64,000 nt of DNA from Atriophallophorus winterbourni (lineage: Eukaryota; Platyhelminthes; Trematoda; Plagiorchiida; Microphallidae), in assembly GCA_013407085.1 (NCBI GenBank), contig JACCGJ010005733.1, positions 1 to 64,000 of the forward strand. The letters are read 5' to 3'. Shown in pieces: positions 1 through 10,842 of the stretch. The number at the start of each line of letters is the position of its first letter. The first letter of the stretch is position 1. The position numbers were made by a program, and so were the translations under genes. Under the pieces are notes generated by a model. That model was not told where the DNA came from, made no database searches, and was given only the letters and a program-made list of their open reading frames with translations.

Positions 1-308
1 ATTGGTGGCGATACAGTCCCTTGACCAAGGACTTTGGTCTTGCTCATGCTGATTGTTAGCCCAAAGTCTTTGCATGCCGACGAAAAACAGTCCATTAGCG
101 ACTTAAGGTTCTCTTGGGAGTGAGCATCGTCGGCAAACTGCAGGTCACGGATTAGCACATTTCGTGCCTTGGTTTGTGCTCTCAACCGGTTCAGATTGAA
201 AAGCTTACTATCACTTCGCGTGCGTGGGTAAATGCATTCTGTCCTCGCCGTAAAAGCGGGCTTCAGAAGCAGAGCAAAGAAAATGCCGAACAGCGTGGGA
301 GCAAGAAC

Positions 309-321
309 ACAACCTTATTTG
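309..321. repeat. Left target-site duplication of nested PLE (copy A)
   Basis: The 13-mer acaaccttatttg occurs here and again at 1122-1134, directly flanking the PLE. RTE coding homology continues on the outer side of both copies. Confidence 0.85.
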
Positions 322-393
322 GAGTAAGTCGGATGTTGAATAACGCAGGTATTAGAGTAACATAACGGAGGTAGAACTCTCCTCTCCTTATTA

Positions 394-618
394 ATGCATC
401 TCAAAGATAAGACTCCTTTAGGTTGTGCGACCAACTTAATCTACAAAATTAAATGTAAGCAATGCGCGGGTGTTTACATTGGGCAAACGTCTAGAGAACT
501 TTGCATTAGGGTAAACGTACATAGGAAACGTGTAGGAATGCAACCCCACAATCCCATTGAATATCAATCACTGATTCGGGATTCTGCCCTAGCTGAACAC
601 GTGCTAGACCCAGAGTAG
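394..618 (+). pseudogene. GIY-YIG endonuclease domain of a PLE (fragment)
   Basis: The reading frame contains NLIYKIKCKQCAGVYIGQTS followed by RELCIRVNVH. VYIGQTSR is the GIY-YIG core with the catalytic Tyr and the downstream Arg, and the paired cysteines before it are the zinc-binding-like CxxC of animal PLEs. In the family this nuclease nicks the target DNA for reverse transcription. The frame stops at LDPE. The further C-terminal residues (VKVIRRGVKSY, AEAFEIT, NAVNKVDGVDTSTIW) are readable after the stop in 620-790, so this copy is broken. Confidence 0.8.
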
Positions 619-971
619 ATCTTGATAACGTGAAAGTGATAAGACGGGGTGTGAAATCTTATAGGGAAACACTTCACGCCGAGGCATTTGAAATAACGAT
701 GGCTGGGGCGAATGCGGTGAACAAGGTGGATGGGGTGGATACCTCAACAATCTGGCGTTCGGTTTTACAGCGGATAAGTATTAACGAACATAACACCTAA
801 TGCGCACATGATTACGTAAGAAGTGTATCAGCAAACGCTGTTCACACCTGTACACTTAATAAACAATGTAGGGATTAACACAGCATTTAGGGGGGATCAA
901 TTGTCTCGATCTCGCCTGTCAATCTTACAGGACTCAGGATTGGTCAAGGAAATGCCATTTAACCATGAACA

Positions 972-1030
972 CTGTTCGTACCGACACACTTGGCATGACG
1001 AACGTTCTGTGTTCAGAAGCGAAACGTTAT
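972..1030 (+). ncRNA. Degenerate hammerhead ribozyme motif in PLE 3' region
   Basis: The core reads ATGACGA, then a stem-loop (TTCT...AGAA), then GAAACGTT. This is a one- or two-base decay of the hammerhead boxes CTGANGA and GAAA. The same position in the PLE at 6922-6966 has an intact CTGACGA...GAAAC core. Hammerhead motifs with a tiny helix III are an established feature of PLE terminal regions. This copy is probably inactive because the first box has lost its invariant C. Confidence 0.5.
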
Positions 1031-1121
1031 AAAAAAACTTGCTATAACCGATTCATTCCAAACATTATTTTCATGATTATGGACTCCCGATGGGTCTCGA
1101 ATATTTTCAAATACCTTTCAA

Positions 1122-1134
1122 ACAACCTTATTTG
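1122..1134. repeat. Right target-site duplication of nested PLE (copy A)
   Basis: This is the second copy of the 13-mer at 309-321. Confidence 0.85.
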
Positions 1135-1835
1135 AATTTCAAATTTTTCTGAACTGAAACCTTAAAATGGCCTGAGCCATTCATGCCAGAGTGGAACCAA
1201 ATAACGAGTTTGAGCAGTCGTGGCGAGCAGCCTATCAGATCAAGCATTAAAAAAAACCCTCCCGGCTGACGTAGTCGGATGCCTTCGTTAAATTAATAAA
1301 AACAGGGAGAAAGATCATGTCAACGGTTGATCTTCCCCTGCGGAAGTCACATTGAAATTCGGAGTTAATTCTATCTGCTAAAACTTGTAGCTGGATCTGT
1401 AAGACTTTAGCGAACAATTTGCCTACAACATCCTGAAGGGAAATTCCTCTGTAATTGTTGAAGTAGCCTCTATCACCCTTATTCTTAAAAAGAATGATGA
1501 TGTTTGTGTCTCGCATCTGTTGTGGGACACACTTTTCCTGCCAGCACTGAAGTAGCAAATATTGAAGAGGTTGTAATAATGCTTTTCTACAGTATTTGTC
1601 GAGCTTTGATGGAATTCCGTCGTCACCATGGGCCTTCCCATGCGCTAAGCGGTCGATTGCCCTATTGAGATCATGAAGAGTAGGAGGAGTATCTAGATGT
1701 TCAATGGTTGGCAAGCGTTCAACATTTTCATGTACATGCCGTAAAACCGTACTTTTGCTAGAGTAAAAAGAGGAGAAATGCTCTACCCGTCCTTCCATTT
1801 GCTGAGTTTTGTCGACAATCGGGTTACCGCTTACA

Positions 1836-2578
1836 TACCTGTAAACCAAATTACCCAAAAATATATTTTCGATCGAAATTTCTTCTCTCTATGAAACAAA
1901 AAATTACTTTCGCTCCTCCTTTGAAACACATGGACGCAAACATTAAAATCCGATTTCTTCAACGTTGTATATGTATATTCTATGGTATTTTCCAGCTATA
2001 TGCTTTTTTAATCATAAATCTTTAATTTTTAATCTTGACGTGGAACGAACTAGTAATCGATGTTCTACCGAGTATTTCTTAAAATTTTAATCACATCAGA
2101 ATTAGAAAATTACAGCTTTTATGATTTTCTGCTCTGTTCACATGCTCGCACACGTTTACAAAAGTGGCAGCTCTACGAAAAAACGTTGAATACATAACCG
2201 ACATGGAATATTGTCCTTCGTACATAGAAAGATTTTCTAGTGAATTCTACCAAGGCAGCGTGTTGGCTGCAAGGAACAAAGAATGTGAATTCTAAGTGAA
2301 AGATTTTATATCAATTCTAGCGTAACGCATGAATTCCAAGATTGCCAGATACGCGTCAAATTTAACTTTCCTTAGATATAAGAAAATCTTTTGTAAATCT
2401 GAACAGTGTTTGGTGATAGTGTAATAGATTAGAGATAATTTCAAAACAGCACGTCAATTTAGCGATTGTAACAATCGATACCCTTTACATTTTTTTCTCG
2501 AATTGCTTGAAATTCATTCTAGGTTATATAAAGAGTAAATGGATAATTTTTATCATAGATTATTAGTTATATACTCAC
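1836..2578. other. Duplicated non-coding stretch (copy A)
   Basis: No gene or RNA is recognised. The sequence is AT-rich and aligns throughout with 42067-42818 of copy B. Its right end contains the first intron bases after the 5' splice site of the minus-strand exon at 2579-2893. Confidence 0.7.
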
Positions 2579-2893
2579 AGTTGGTATCGATGGATTATGC
2601 ATTGGTCCGCCATTTACGCAATGAAGATTTTGTTGATAAGGCATGGGCTGATTTGGGTTAAATTGATAACTGTCTACTTGCTTCGGCTCGATTTGAGCTG
2701 GATAGTAGTTTACTGGTGGATACTTAAAGGGACCAGCGTCTCGCCTTTGCATTGAATGTGCTCGGGCGTATGATTCATCTTGAAAAGTATTTGAAATGAG
2801 ATCATCTCTTTCCATTCCCCAGTCACGGATCTCGTGCGGATTTGGATATATTCTATCTCTGCTAACGATGTACTCTCTGTCCAATTGACCCGT
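2579..2893 (-). CDS. Candidate annexin exon 5 with Pro/Tyr-rich tail, copy A (internally deleted)
   Basis: An open minus-strand exon of 105 codons, TGQLDREYIVSRD... to ...HNPSIPT. The acceptor is a cag at 2894-2896 and the donor is GTGAGT from 2578. It starts and ends in phase 0. Exon 4 of the annexin (28531-28712) also ends in phase 0 with SLEAAIE, and the join SLEAAIE/TGQLDREYIVS resembles the end of an annexin repeat (consensus DTSGHFxRLLVS). The rest is hydrophilic with KYPPVNYYPAQ and PNQPMPYQQ. Compared with copy B (42819-43451) it lacks exactly 318 bp (106 codons) in frame. The link to the annexin rests on strand, phase and weak similarity. It could be an exon of a separate downstream gene. 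Confidence 0.6.
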
Positions 2894-4245
2894 CTGTTGG
2901 GAATCAATATAATTTATCGTAGATGTGAATATTAAGCAACCAACCAAAACATTGATTCAAGGTCAGTCGAGAGTGAAACAGATGGAATGTTGAAATATTA
3001 AGTTTGTAATGGAATGTGGTTCGGTAAATGTTCTGTGGAAAATCAATGTATTGTTCCGGAGCCTTGAGCAAAAGAGAATGAAGCGTAATTTTCACAAATT
3101 CCTTTTTTAACAATCGATCGATCGAAAGATAAATTTCTTGCGATTTGCTCCCCCTCGCTATTCACAACATAATACTATATCTATGAAAGTAGAATGTGGC
3201 AACATTATATGAATAAAATGGAAGTCAGATTATATTTACATATGAAAGTAACGGAGATATTTTCATTATAGTCTGAATGATTAAACAATTGAAACGCTAA
3301 TAATTGAAAGTGTACCAATATTAAAATTGCCTATTTGACGTCGTGCGTTTTGTGTTCGCTGAGCTGAGCTGACATTGCAGCAGTAGGATGTTCCTTTACC
3401 AAGCTAGATGACATGACCAGATTAGATAATTGCCAAGTGTTTGTAATCGCCGAGTCTTCTGACTTTTATACGCTGATTGTTCTGTTCCTTTCCTCGTCAT
3501 TGTTTGTTCTCAAGGTTACATGGCTCACCAGTCGGTTCCGCATTGGCACATACACGTCGACCGATTGAACGTGTTGATTTAATGACAGCGTTGTGGAGTG
3601 CCACTTTTCGAGGAATTACCGCATGTAGCGCGTGCGTTCCCAGCAATGTCTGTGGCTCCATTCCAGTTTAATTGATGTTTATCTTGGTCAACGTGAATTG
3701 ACAGTAGTGAGTTGTATTCGTGCCTCCTCACTGCTGATTGATGTGCAGTTAGTCTGATGACGTCATCTAGCTTAATGACAAAACGTCCTACTGTTACAAA
3801 ACCAGCTCACAGATCACAGAATGCACAATATCCAATCCCTGCGTCATAATTATTCCATTCATTGCGCATTTGACCTTCGTTGATGTAATACGCGTATGGA
3901 GGCAAAGCATTCGGCCGTATTAGAGCAATGGAAACGGGTAACAAGATGAACAAGAATACTTAAGATTTAAGATGATGTGTGTGCGCTGGTATGCTGAACG
4001 CTTGAATGATGGTCAATATAAAAACAAGAGAACAATATTTTCGTTGCTTTCGGATTATAAACTCCATAAACATCGAAGAACGAAGTCGATTTTTTGTACG
4101 TTGCAATGTTTTCGCACATCACGTGTATGGGACGCTTATTCGAAATAGTTTTCACATTGAACAGCCGATTTGTGTAACGCTGGCACTTTATAGATGACTA
4201 CTGTCCTGGAAGATACGCGGTTAGCATCACCGGTGTCTGAACGAA
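2894..4245. other. Duplicated intronic or repeat sequence (copy A)
   Basis: No convincing coding exon is seen. It aligns with 43452-44768. A hammerhead-like repeat ends near 3800. A short motif around gctgagctgacattg at 3360-3378 recurs at about 25762 and 57875, which suggests a dispersed repeat. Confidence 0.6.
3746..3793 (+). ncRNA. Minimal type I hammerhead-like motif, copy A
   Basis: Stem I strand CAGTTAG, box CTGATGA (3754-3760), helix II GTCAT...ATGAC, box AAAAC (one change from GAAAC), GTC at 3785-3787, then CTACTG, which pairs back with CAG(T)TAG. Helix III would be only one or two pairs, as in retroelement hammerheads. Cleavage would be expected after the GTC. The first base of the second box is mutated, so activity is doubtful. 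A paralogous copy is at 44279-44325. Confidence 0.55.
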
Positions 4246-6357
4246 CACTAACAGATAAAAACTTACACCTTATTCGAACGCTAAAATTGTGGTCAAACAG
4301 AATACTAAGCGATACGCAAATGATTGCATAAACCAAATTAGCATAGGTATCTAAAAAGCGATCGTTCGCTAAGCTCTTGAAGACAAAAAACTTGCTATGA
4401 ATTATATTAATCACTATAGAATTGCTGATTAAAATAAATAAAACTTCATGGATTAACCTCAACTGCTGGTAGGAGAATTTTGTTTAAATGGACATACAAT
4501 TGAATAAAATCATCAAGCTACTCATTATTTGGGGTGATAGATGCGAATGCAACCATAAAAGATTAGTCATTTAATTGAATAACAGCCGCAACTGATTCGC
4601 CAAAATTTTATTAAGATGTGGCAGCAGAAATCAGCTTATAGAGTTTACTCACAATCTAAGAATGACCTCGGTGAAGAGAGTGTTAACGTAGACATTGTAT
4701 TCTCTGCGCTAAAGATTAAAATGGTGGGCCCAGAATGACATATGTGAATATACATTTTTATAGATTTAAAGAACTCTCTCGACTAAGTTAGCATGCTGCG
4801 CATTTTTCAAAATGTTTGCTTTTATATACAGCCTTCCAAGACTGTTTAAACTCGTTATAACTTTCATAAAGACACAAAGCGTTAAGACCACCTAAACGGT
4901 TGCACAACAGAAGCTTTTTAAATACGCAGATACATCGACTAAGGATATATGCCTGTTCCCAGACCGTTCGGTATTTTCTTCGCAGTCATGACAACTTCTA
5001 AAATTTTAATCGTTGAGGAACACAATTCCAGCCACGGATGTTCTAATCGACGATTTGTTTTTCGCTAACGATGCATCAATAGAATTTAGGTAGATAATAC
5101 GCATGAACAAATCGGATATACCTGGTCAAAGGAATTTAAAATCTGTCTGCACTTCGCATATCTTGATTCAAATATTGCGGATGACCTCTCTACAGATAAT
5201 ACGCTGATTTACAGAGCCATTGCAATCTTCTCTGTTTAAACTCTCGTATCAGAATTAACCACACAGTGACCGTTAGAACGATGGTATACTCACGTGAGTA
5301 GCAAATGCCATACTGTTTTGTGTAAGGAGATTTCACTTTTCAAACTGCCTAGCGCGAGAGCTCAATCGTACAATCTAAACTTTAGTCTAGATGAAACCAG
5401 TCGAAACGGAAGACTACTTGAGGTACACCTCAGCATATCCCGCAAAAGCATGCATCTCATAGCTTCGTCCTTATTTCTGGATATCGTACACTTATGTAAC
5501 GATAATTTAGAAAAAAGCGCATTCATCGAGAAGACAGTCAACAACATATAAAGCAATTATCTTAGAGTATTTCAATCAGACCAAGTAATATACACTACAT
5601 TGAAAAAGGAACAAAATTCGCAAGCTTCAGTTGGTATACCGTACGGGAAAGAAGGATTTTAAAAATTAAGTAGCATTTTAGATGGAGTGTTAATACGGGA
5701 AAATATAAGGATAGGACTGCGTGTCTCTCAAAGATAAGTTACGTTGAAAAGCTCTAATAATTTTGTTTATAGAATCAAGTATAAACGTTACACCATGTTT
5801 TGTGTCGGAGAGTCTGCATTGGAAGTTCATGTAATGATTGGAGTGTATGCGAACCGCATTGAGAAACGTCCAAATGACGAAAGCCCACATCGGGCTTTGC
5901 GTTCAATATGATTGACTCTTACAGAGAGCATCGTGAGCATCGTGAGAGCATCCGATATTTTTGGATATAAGTTGTTTAGATTTGTGATTACTCATCCGTG
6001 CCAAGCCCATTGAACTATTCACAAAGTTAATCACGACGGTCCATAGTGGATATAACTTTCTTAGTTTTCATCCGATCGGTTTGATTTTTGGATATCTATT
6101 TGAAATTTGCTACGTCGGATCTGTTCATACAAGAATCATCCATCTGCGACCTGTCATTCTTTGTGTGCGTCAACCGTGGATTTTTCTACAGTTCGTTCGT
6201 TTATTAGAACCGCTTTTGTGTTTCTGCTGTTCGATTAACCCATCGGTGTTTACCAGTGTCGGGAACTATTTGGAGAAATACACAACGTGAAATCCAATTC
6301 ACGCCAAAAATCTCAAAGTGAGTCTGGAAATTAGCGGCTAATTCGAGTGATGAAATA
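4246..6357. other. Unassigned sequence present only in copy A
   Basis: About 2.1 kb with no recognisable gene, RNA or repeat. Homology to copy B stops at 4245 (B 44768), where a CR1 begins in copy B. The short open frames here (for example 5294-5551 and 6081-6290) have no recognisable motifs. This could be ancestral intron lost from copy B or an insertion into copy A. Confidence 0.5.
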
Positions 6358-6500
6358 ATCTCCTGAAGGTATTTTATCCTTGAGATGCGTTAATAAGGAT
6401 CTGAGTGTTCTACCCCTTTTATGCGTTACTCGTATACCTGCGTTATTCAAGATTCGACTTATCCACTCTGACGCTTCCTTAACGTAAGGTATAGAAACTG
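6358..6500 (-). pseudogene. PLE reverse transcriptase C-terminus, inverted segment
   Basis: On the minus strand the frame reads IPYVKEASEWISRILNNAGI then RVTHKRGRTLRSLLTHLKD. This matches the PLE block just before the GIY-YIG domain (RMLNNAGIRVTYNGGRTLL at 40577 onward). It faces the plus-strand PLE segment that begins at about 6528, and the GIY-YIG core between the two is missing. The result is a head-to-head inversion with an internal deletion. Confidence 0.8.
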
Positions 6501-6743
6501 TTGCACGCCACAGGTCACAGCGTTGCTCTTAACAGTGTAAAAGTGATAAGGCGGGAAATAAAACCATGCATTGAACAACTTAACGCTGAGGCGGTTGAGA
6601 TAACAAAGGCCGGTAAGAATGCAGTCAATAAGGTGGATGGGGCTGATATCTCCACAATCTGGCGTCCGGTTGTGCAGCGGATAAACATTAACATGCGTGA
6701 TCCCTTGTGCGCGCACCGAGCTAATCGGTCTGCAGATGTCATT

Positions 6744-6903
6744 CACATCTGCCCTCCACTGATTTGAACCTACCGCTAAACAGTCTATAGTACGCTTACG
6801 TGTGTGACGTCTTGTGGGAATGACATAGCGTAGGCGTACTACAAGCTGTTTAGCGGTAAGGTCAAACCAGTGGTGGGGGGTTGACAACTATTTAATAATG
6901 TTC
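6744..6903. mobile_element. Fold-back (MITE-like) insertion in PLE
   Basis: Two inverted arms at 6759-6800 and 6829-6870 pair over about 42 bases with a few mismatches and enclose a 28-base loop. Pairing extends a little outward (CCCTCCA with TGGTGGGG). The 9-mer gatgtcatt occurs at 6735-6743 and 6904-6912, as expected for a target duplication. No coding capacity. A small non-autonomous DNA element is the simplest reading, but the inverted arms are not exactly terminal. Confidence 0.55.
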
Positions 6904-6921
6904 GATGTCATTACTATTACC

Positions 6922-6966
6922 CTTGGTCTGACGAAGCTTCTGTGTCAGAAGTGAAACGTTACCCAG
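6922..6966 (+). ncRNA. Hammerhead ribozyme, minimal type I, PLE family
   Basis: Both invariant boxes are intact: CTGACGA (6928-6934) and GAAAC (6953-6957). Between them is helix II, (A)GCTTCT-gtgtc-AGAAGT. Outside, CTTGGT (6922-6927) pairs with ACCCAG (6961-6966) as helix I with one mismatch. GTT follows GAAAC as a permitted NUH cleavage triplet, with a helix III of one or two pairs. This matches the short helix III type described for Penelope-like retroelements. Of the PLE copies here it is the best candidate for activity. Confidence 0.65.
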
Positions 6967-7059
6967 AAACTGCTCTAACCCATTGCACTCAAATTCCTTT
7001 GCATTACTTAGACCTGGTTACTTCGCGCCAGCTCCACATAATACCACATAAACCAACCC

Positions 7060-8825
7060 CGTCCGTATCGAATTTTTACCGCTTTGGTTGTACTTTTGAC
7101 CCAGTTAAAATGAAACAATGGGCTGCTCGCGAAACATGTGTCGTCTGTGATAAAGCGGTTATTGATAAGGTCAAATCTGTCACGTCTCGCAACTGCTGAC
7201 ACACGTGACGAGCAAAATGTGACGAATCATTGACGGTGGAGGCGATATCGATCCTAAATAATGAAAACATTCGTGGCGTAAACATTGTCGAAAAAACCAA
7301 ACGAGAGTTTGCCTGCTTCGATAACTGCAAACTGGATGATCGCATGTTGAGCTTAGAGCTCAGCATACAAACATTTGAAACGCTAGTTAAAGCTCAGAAC
7401 TCTAGGTTTGCCGGTACAACTACCGAAAAAACTGATAATAAAGCCCGTAATGCCAGCAAGGCAAAATATACATCTACGCAGATCATTCTACGCAAACGCT
7501 CAACTCGTAAAAATCTTCCGGAGTGTCTTGCGGAGCGCTCTCCTCAACAAGATTCAACCTTTATAAAACCGACCATCAACGGCATGTTTGACCTAAACTC
7601 CTCTGGCATTAAAAAGGATACGATGACCAAGCAGTCCGCTCATCTGAAGGTTTGCCTGAAACCATCAGATTCGAATCCAAAGGTCACCGCGCAACAGACC
7701 TCAAAAAATCTCAGTGTAATCTGTAACAACATACACGAATCCAGCGAGAAACTTACTGTGAATAGACAATGGTCCAATCTCTGAACGAGTATGGGTTCAA
7801 AAACAATCATACCATCAAACATGGATTTAGGATAACATACTCATGCTTGTCTAACTTGCTTACAGCTTTAAACGATTGGACGTGAACACTAGACGACGGG
7901 AGTTACGTACAAGCCTGTTACTTAGATATACCTACAGATTTAGATCGAGTTGATCACCCCTTACAATTTCAGAAGCTGAAGGATGTTGGCGTCTTGGAAT
8001 TCTGCTAACACGATTCGCATGTTACCTGTAAAACGCAAAGCGAAAGTCAGAATAGATGGCGAAATTTCCCGAATTTTTGAAGACATGAGCTGTGTCCCAC
8101 AAGGTTCAGTGCTCGGTCCAATACTGTTCTTCATATTTATAAATGATCTACCTTAATTGGTACGATGTAAAATTGTTCTTTTCGCTAATGCTGTGAACAT
8201 TTGGATGAAGGCCAACTCTGTTTTGGATTGCTTACTTTTGCAGGCAGAATTAATAAAGCTGCAGCAGTGGTAAATTCAAAACACGCATGCCCTTCAACTT
8301 TCAGCGAGTGCAAAAAGATGCAAGTTAGGAAACCCTTCCCTTTCTGCTGCATATTTGGAAGTCACTCGCTTGAGTGGGGTATATCACAGAAAGTTCTGGG
8401 TAGCTGGGTATGCGGAAATTTTAAAAACAGTCTGCAGCGCGAGGCTGTCTATAAGCGTGCATGCAGCGTACTCGGCTTACTCTGACGAATTTTCTAACGT
8501 TTCTCGCCACACTCAATATCAAGCATACTCAATACATACATACATCCAGTTGTGAACTATACAGTACAAACTTGAACACGATGGATAGAAAAAACATCTC
8601 GCTACTTAAACGGATTTATCATAAAGTAACTAAAATGGTTACCAGATTACATAATCAACCATTCGAGCAGCGAATTACTATATTTCGATTGTGCACCGTC
8701 GAACGCAGACGCATCCGAGCTGACATTATCCTAACATACCGAATAATCAGAACGGTCTCCCACCCACTCAGACACATCTTTAATATGTTTCACCGAATTC
8801 CATCACTTTTTTCAAGTAGCTAATT
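7060..8825 (+). mobile_element. CR1-type LINE, internally deleted and decayed
   Basis: The 5' part encodes a broken PHD-like zinc finger (ETCVVCDKAVIDKVKS, then stops) and an ORF1 frame at 7230-7784 with NLSVICNNIHESSEKL, the hallmark block of the local CR1 ORF1. It then jumps, at about 7785, into the RT region: YGFK..., SCLSNLLTALNDW, ACYLDI and DRVDH (motif A), then VPQGSVLGPILF-like and FRLCTVERRRIRADIIL near the C-terminus. The deleted interval covers the end of ORF1, the endonuclease and the RT start. Many stops and frameshifts. The element lacks the usual 3' end and stops near 8825. Confidence 0.8.
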
Positions 8826-9339
8826 TCCAATTAAGCATTCAAATATTCTCTATGAAACACCAATCGTATCACGCTTTACAAACTTTACCAAGATAAACAT
8901 ATATTAAGTAGCAAATTTTGTTACCGCCTCTAAAAAATCAGCAGTCCGGGTATAATGCTCGTTTCTTTATCTTCGAATCTTAGCTGTTCCTTCTCGGATA
9001 CGAATCTGAATAATTACACAAACAGGCTACGGTGTGGACGTACAAATGTGTGCTCTCATACTTTTGGGTCTTATTGCTCGCTCTTTTTACGGATCTAGAC
9101 GGTTCTCATATCATTGAACTTGTATCAACTTCCTCATTTGGAATATACTATTTTCAAGTCGGAGAAACGTGAATCCTTGAAAATTAAAATTTGCAAGATT
9201 CTACCCAACATTACATACGCGTGCAACATTGCTTCCAATCCAGAATAACGCAACAACTCGGATACCATCAGAAAGATCTCGCTATTTGGTATTTACTGAC
9301 AGTTATTTCAACTCAAATCAAATCTCACAGAACAGCCTT
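8826..9339. other. Unassigned spacer
   Basis: No gene or RNA seen. It lies between the broken end of one CR1 and the 5' leader of the next and may include additional 5' untranslated CR1 sequence. Confidence 0.5.
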
Positions 9340-9515
9340 TAAGTGAAAGTGTACGCCATTTTACTGTCCGTTGGATTGCACTGCATCACATCCACTCGTT
9401 CTTGCACTCCACCGAGAGACACCGATCGATAATCGACCGCTTCGCTCAGTGTATCGACTCGATCTCGCGAAATTGTAACGACGACTGACAACGTGATCTT
9501 AAACGGACCTGACGT

Positions 9516-10842
9516 GACCTTTAACGGACCTGACGACGCACTTTGTAAAAAGTGCAAACTTTGTCAAAAGCTGGTAAGTCCCAGATCGCGTCAAGTTAAA
9601 TGTTACATGTGTTCAATTGCTATTCATGCGAACAGTGAAAAGTATTTATCACCTTAATCTGTGACTCTAATTAATAATGAAAAATTACCAGGCATCTGCT
9701 ATATATGTAATTCATGCAGATTGAAAGTAACTAGTGATTTATCAAGATCCGAAAACTCTGATTCAATTATGGAAAGACGCACGTTCGCGGTAGGGCTTGA
9801 AAACACGTTAGAGTCTTTCCAAACATTTGCGTGTCAGAAAGCGTTGGAACCAGTTATAAACGCAGTCCCTAATCACATTAACCGCAAGTCTTACAGGGAA
9901 GCGCTAACTACTACGGAAACGTTGATTTCTCCAGAAATCGACCGAAGTCCCTTCCAACAACTCGCTACGACCGATGAGTCTGCGAATCAGACCTGTAGTC
10001 AAGTGAATGAAACTGCTGAATTATCGAAGGATATGCATAAGCTTAGACCCAAGAGTTTGAACACTAAAACCCCCCAAAAGACAAACATTGAAGATCTAAC
10101 GGTAATTTGTAGTTATCTCATTGAATCAACTTCGCCATCGCTAAAGCAAAGCGAAGCAGATGACAGGAAACAATGGAATGACCTTTGCAGAAGCTTAGAC
10201 ATCGCTGCCTCACCTGCGTCGCTGACGCGATTGTTTAGACCCCCGAACTCACCTCGTGCGAACACACCCAGGTTACTGCGTGTAGTGCTCATGTCCGTCC
10301 AAGATATAGAAAATATGTTTCTCGCCTCATCCCTCTTAGTTGTAAACAAATCGACTGTGCGAATATTTCCGGACGTTCCGTGGGAAGAACGGCAAATTCG
10401 TCGTAATAATCCGGGACTAGCAAAAGTGGCTACAAATCGCAGAGCTGTTATAGTTCATGGTGTACCCATTTCGAACGAAGTTGAATCCAGCAAACGTCTG
10501 CAATACGATTGCAGTGAATGGAGATTTTTACAAGAGATCCTGGGTTTAAAGGATATAATAACGACTCATGTTATGCGCCTTATACCGAAAAAAGAAACGC
10601 ATCAGCCTCCTCCTCTCAAAATATCATTCCGCACATATGAGATGAAGGATAGAATACTCGAGGCGTGGTATCAATGTCGAAAATTTGCACCTCCTGAAAT
10701 TCGTATTCGGGCCGTGTACGACATAAAACACACAAACACTATTGTTCCTGAGATGACTTCATTACCAATTCAATCAAATGCACCTGAGACAAAAAACGTG
10801 GAGCAGCCAACCAATTCTGAGTCGGCGAATCCACTACTATGA
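9516..10842 (+). pseudogene. CR1 ORF1 protein (PHD finger plus two RRM-like repeats)
   Basis: The N-terminus has a PHD-like zinc finger (CKLCQKLVSPRSRQVKCYMC, then LPGICYICNSC) broken by a stop at 9656-9658. From 9661 the frame is open for 393 codons. Two related blocks follow: NIEDLTVICSYLIES... with W-DLC and PRLLRVVLMS, and RAVIVHGVPIS... with W-FLQE, RLIPKK and PPPLKISF. They look like a tandem duplication of one nucleic-acid-binding fold. In CR1 elements ORF1 binds element RNA. Its stop overlaps the ORF2 start as ATGA at 10839-10842. Confidence 0.75.

Larger units (their letters stand above)
322..1121 (+). mobile_element. Penelope-like element, 5'-truncated, copy A
   Basis: About 800 bp inserted in the RTE remnant with a 13-bp target duplication. 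It holds the extreme C-terminus of a PLE reverse transcriptase (RMLNNAGIRVT), a linker (HLKDKTPLGCATNLIY), a GIY-YIG endonuclease core and a 3' region with a hammerhead-like motif at 972-1030. PLEs of the type that carries a GIY-YIG domain after the RT are known from flatworms and other animals. Most of the RT is missing because of 5' truncation. One-base differences and stops break the frame after residue LDPE. An almost identical copy lies at 40566-41366. Confidence 0.85.
1..1835 (-). mobile_element. RTE-like LINE remnant, copy A, interrupted by a PLE
   Basis: Minus-strand RT remains are readable at 1247-1835: a lead-in with KPIVDKTQQ-like residues, NNYRGISLQDVV, the R.GRSTVDMIF block and a motif A relic. 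The same protein is longer in the better RTE copy at 47605-51405. The element is truncated at its 5' end near 1835, where RTE homology stops. Its 3' part runs off the left edge of the window. A Penelope-like element is nested at 322-1121. The same truncated RTE with the same nested insertion occurs at 39698-42066, so both insertions predate the locus duplication. It is decayed by stops, lost catalytic blocks and the nested insertion. Confidence 0.85.
6528..6970 (+). mobile_element. PLE 3' segment with fold-back insertion and hammerhead core
   Basis: Encoded residues NSVKVIRREIKPCIEQLNAE then AVEITK, NAVNKVDGADISTIW and VVQRI match the C-terminal tail of the PLEs at 620-790 and 40870-41030. 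A 160-bp fold-back segment interrupts it at 6744-6903, and an intact hammerhead core follows at 6922-6966. With the inverted piece at 6358-6500 this forms one rearranged PLE insertion. It does not align with copy B, so it may be specific to copy A. Confidence 0.75.

Noticed and set aside
3754..3768. TGATGACGTCATC palindrome as a CREB/ATF-type regulatory site
   Set aside because: The palindrome is explained by hammerhead box 1 plus helix II, and the same arrangement recurs inside a mobile element at 14885.
5294..5556. Overlapping open frames on both strands as genes
   Set aside because: No motif, no splice context, and the length is expected by chance.
6501..6767. 88-codon plus-strand ORF as a host gene
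   Set aside because: Its residues match the C-terminal tail of the PLEs, and its start lies at an inversion junction.
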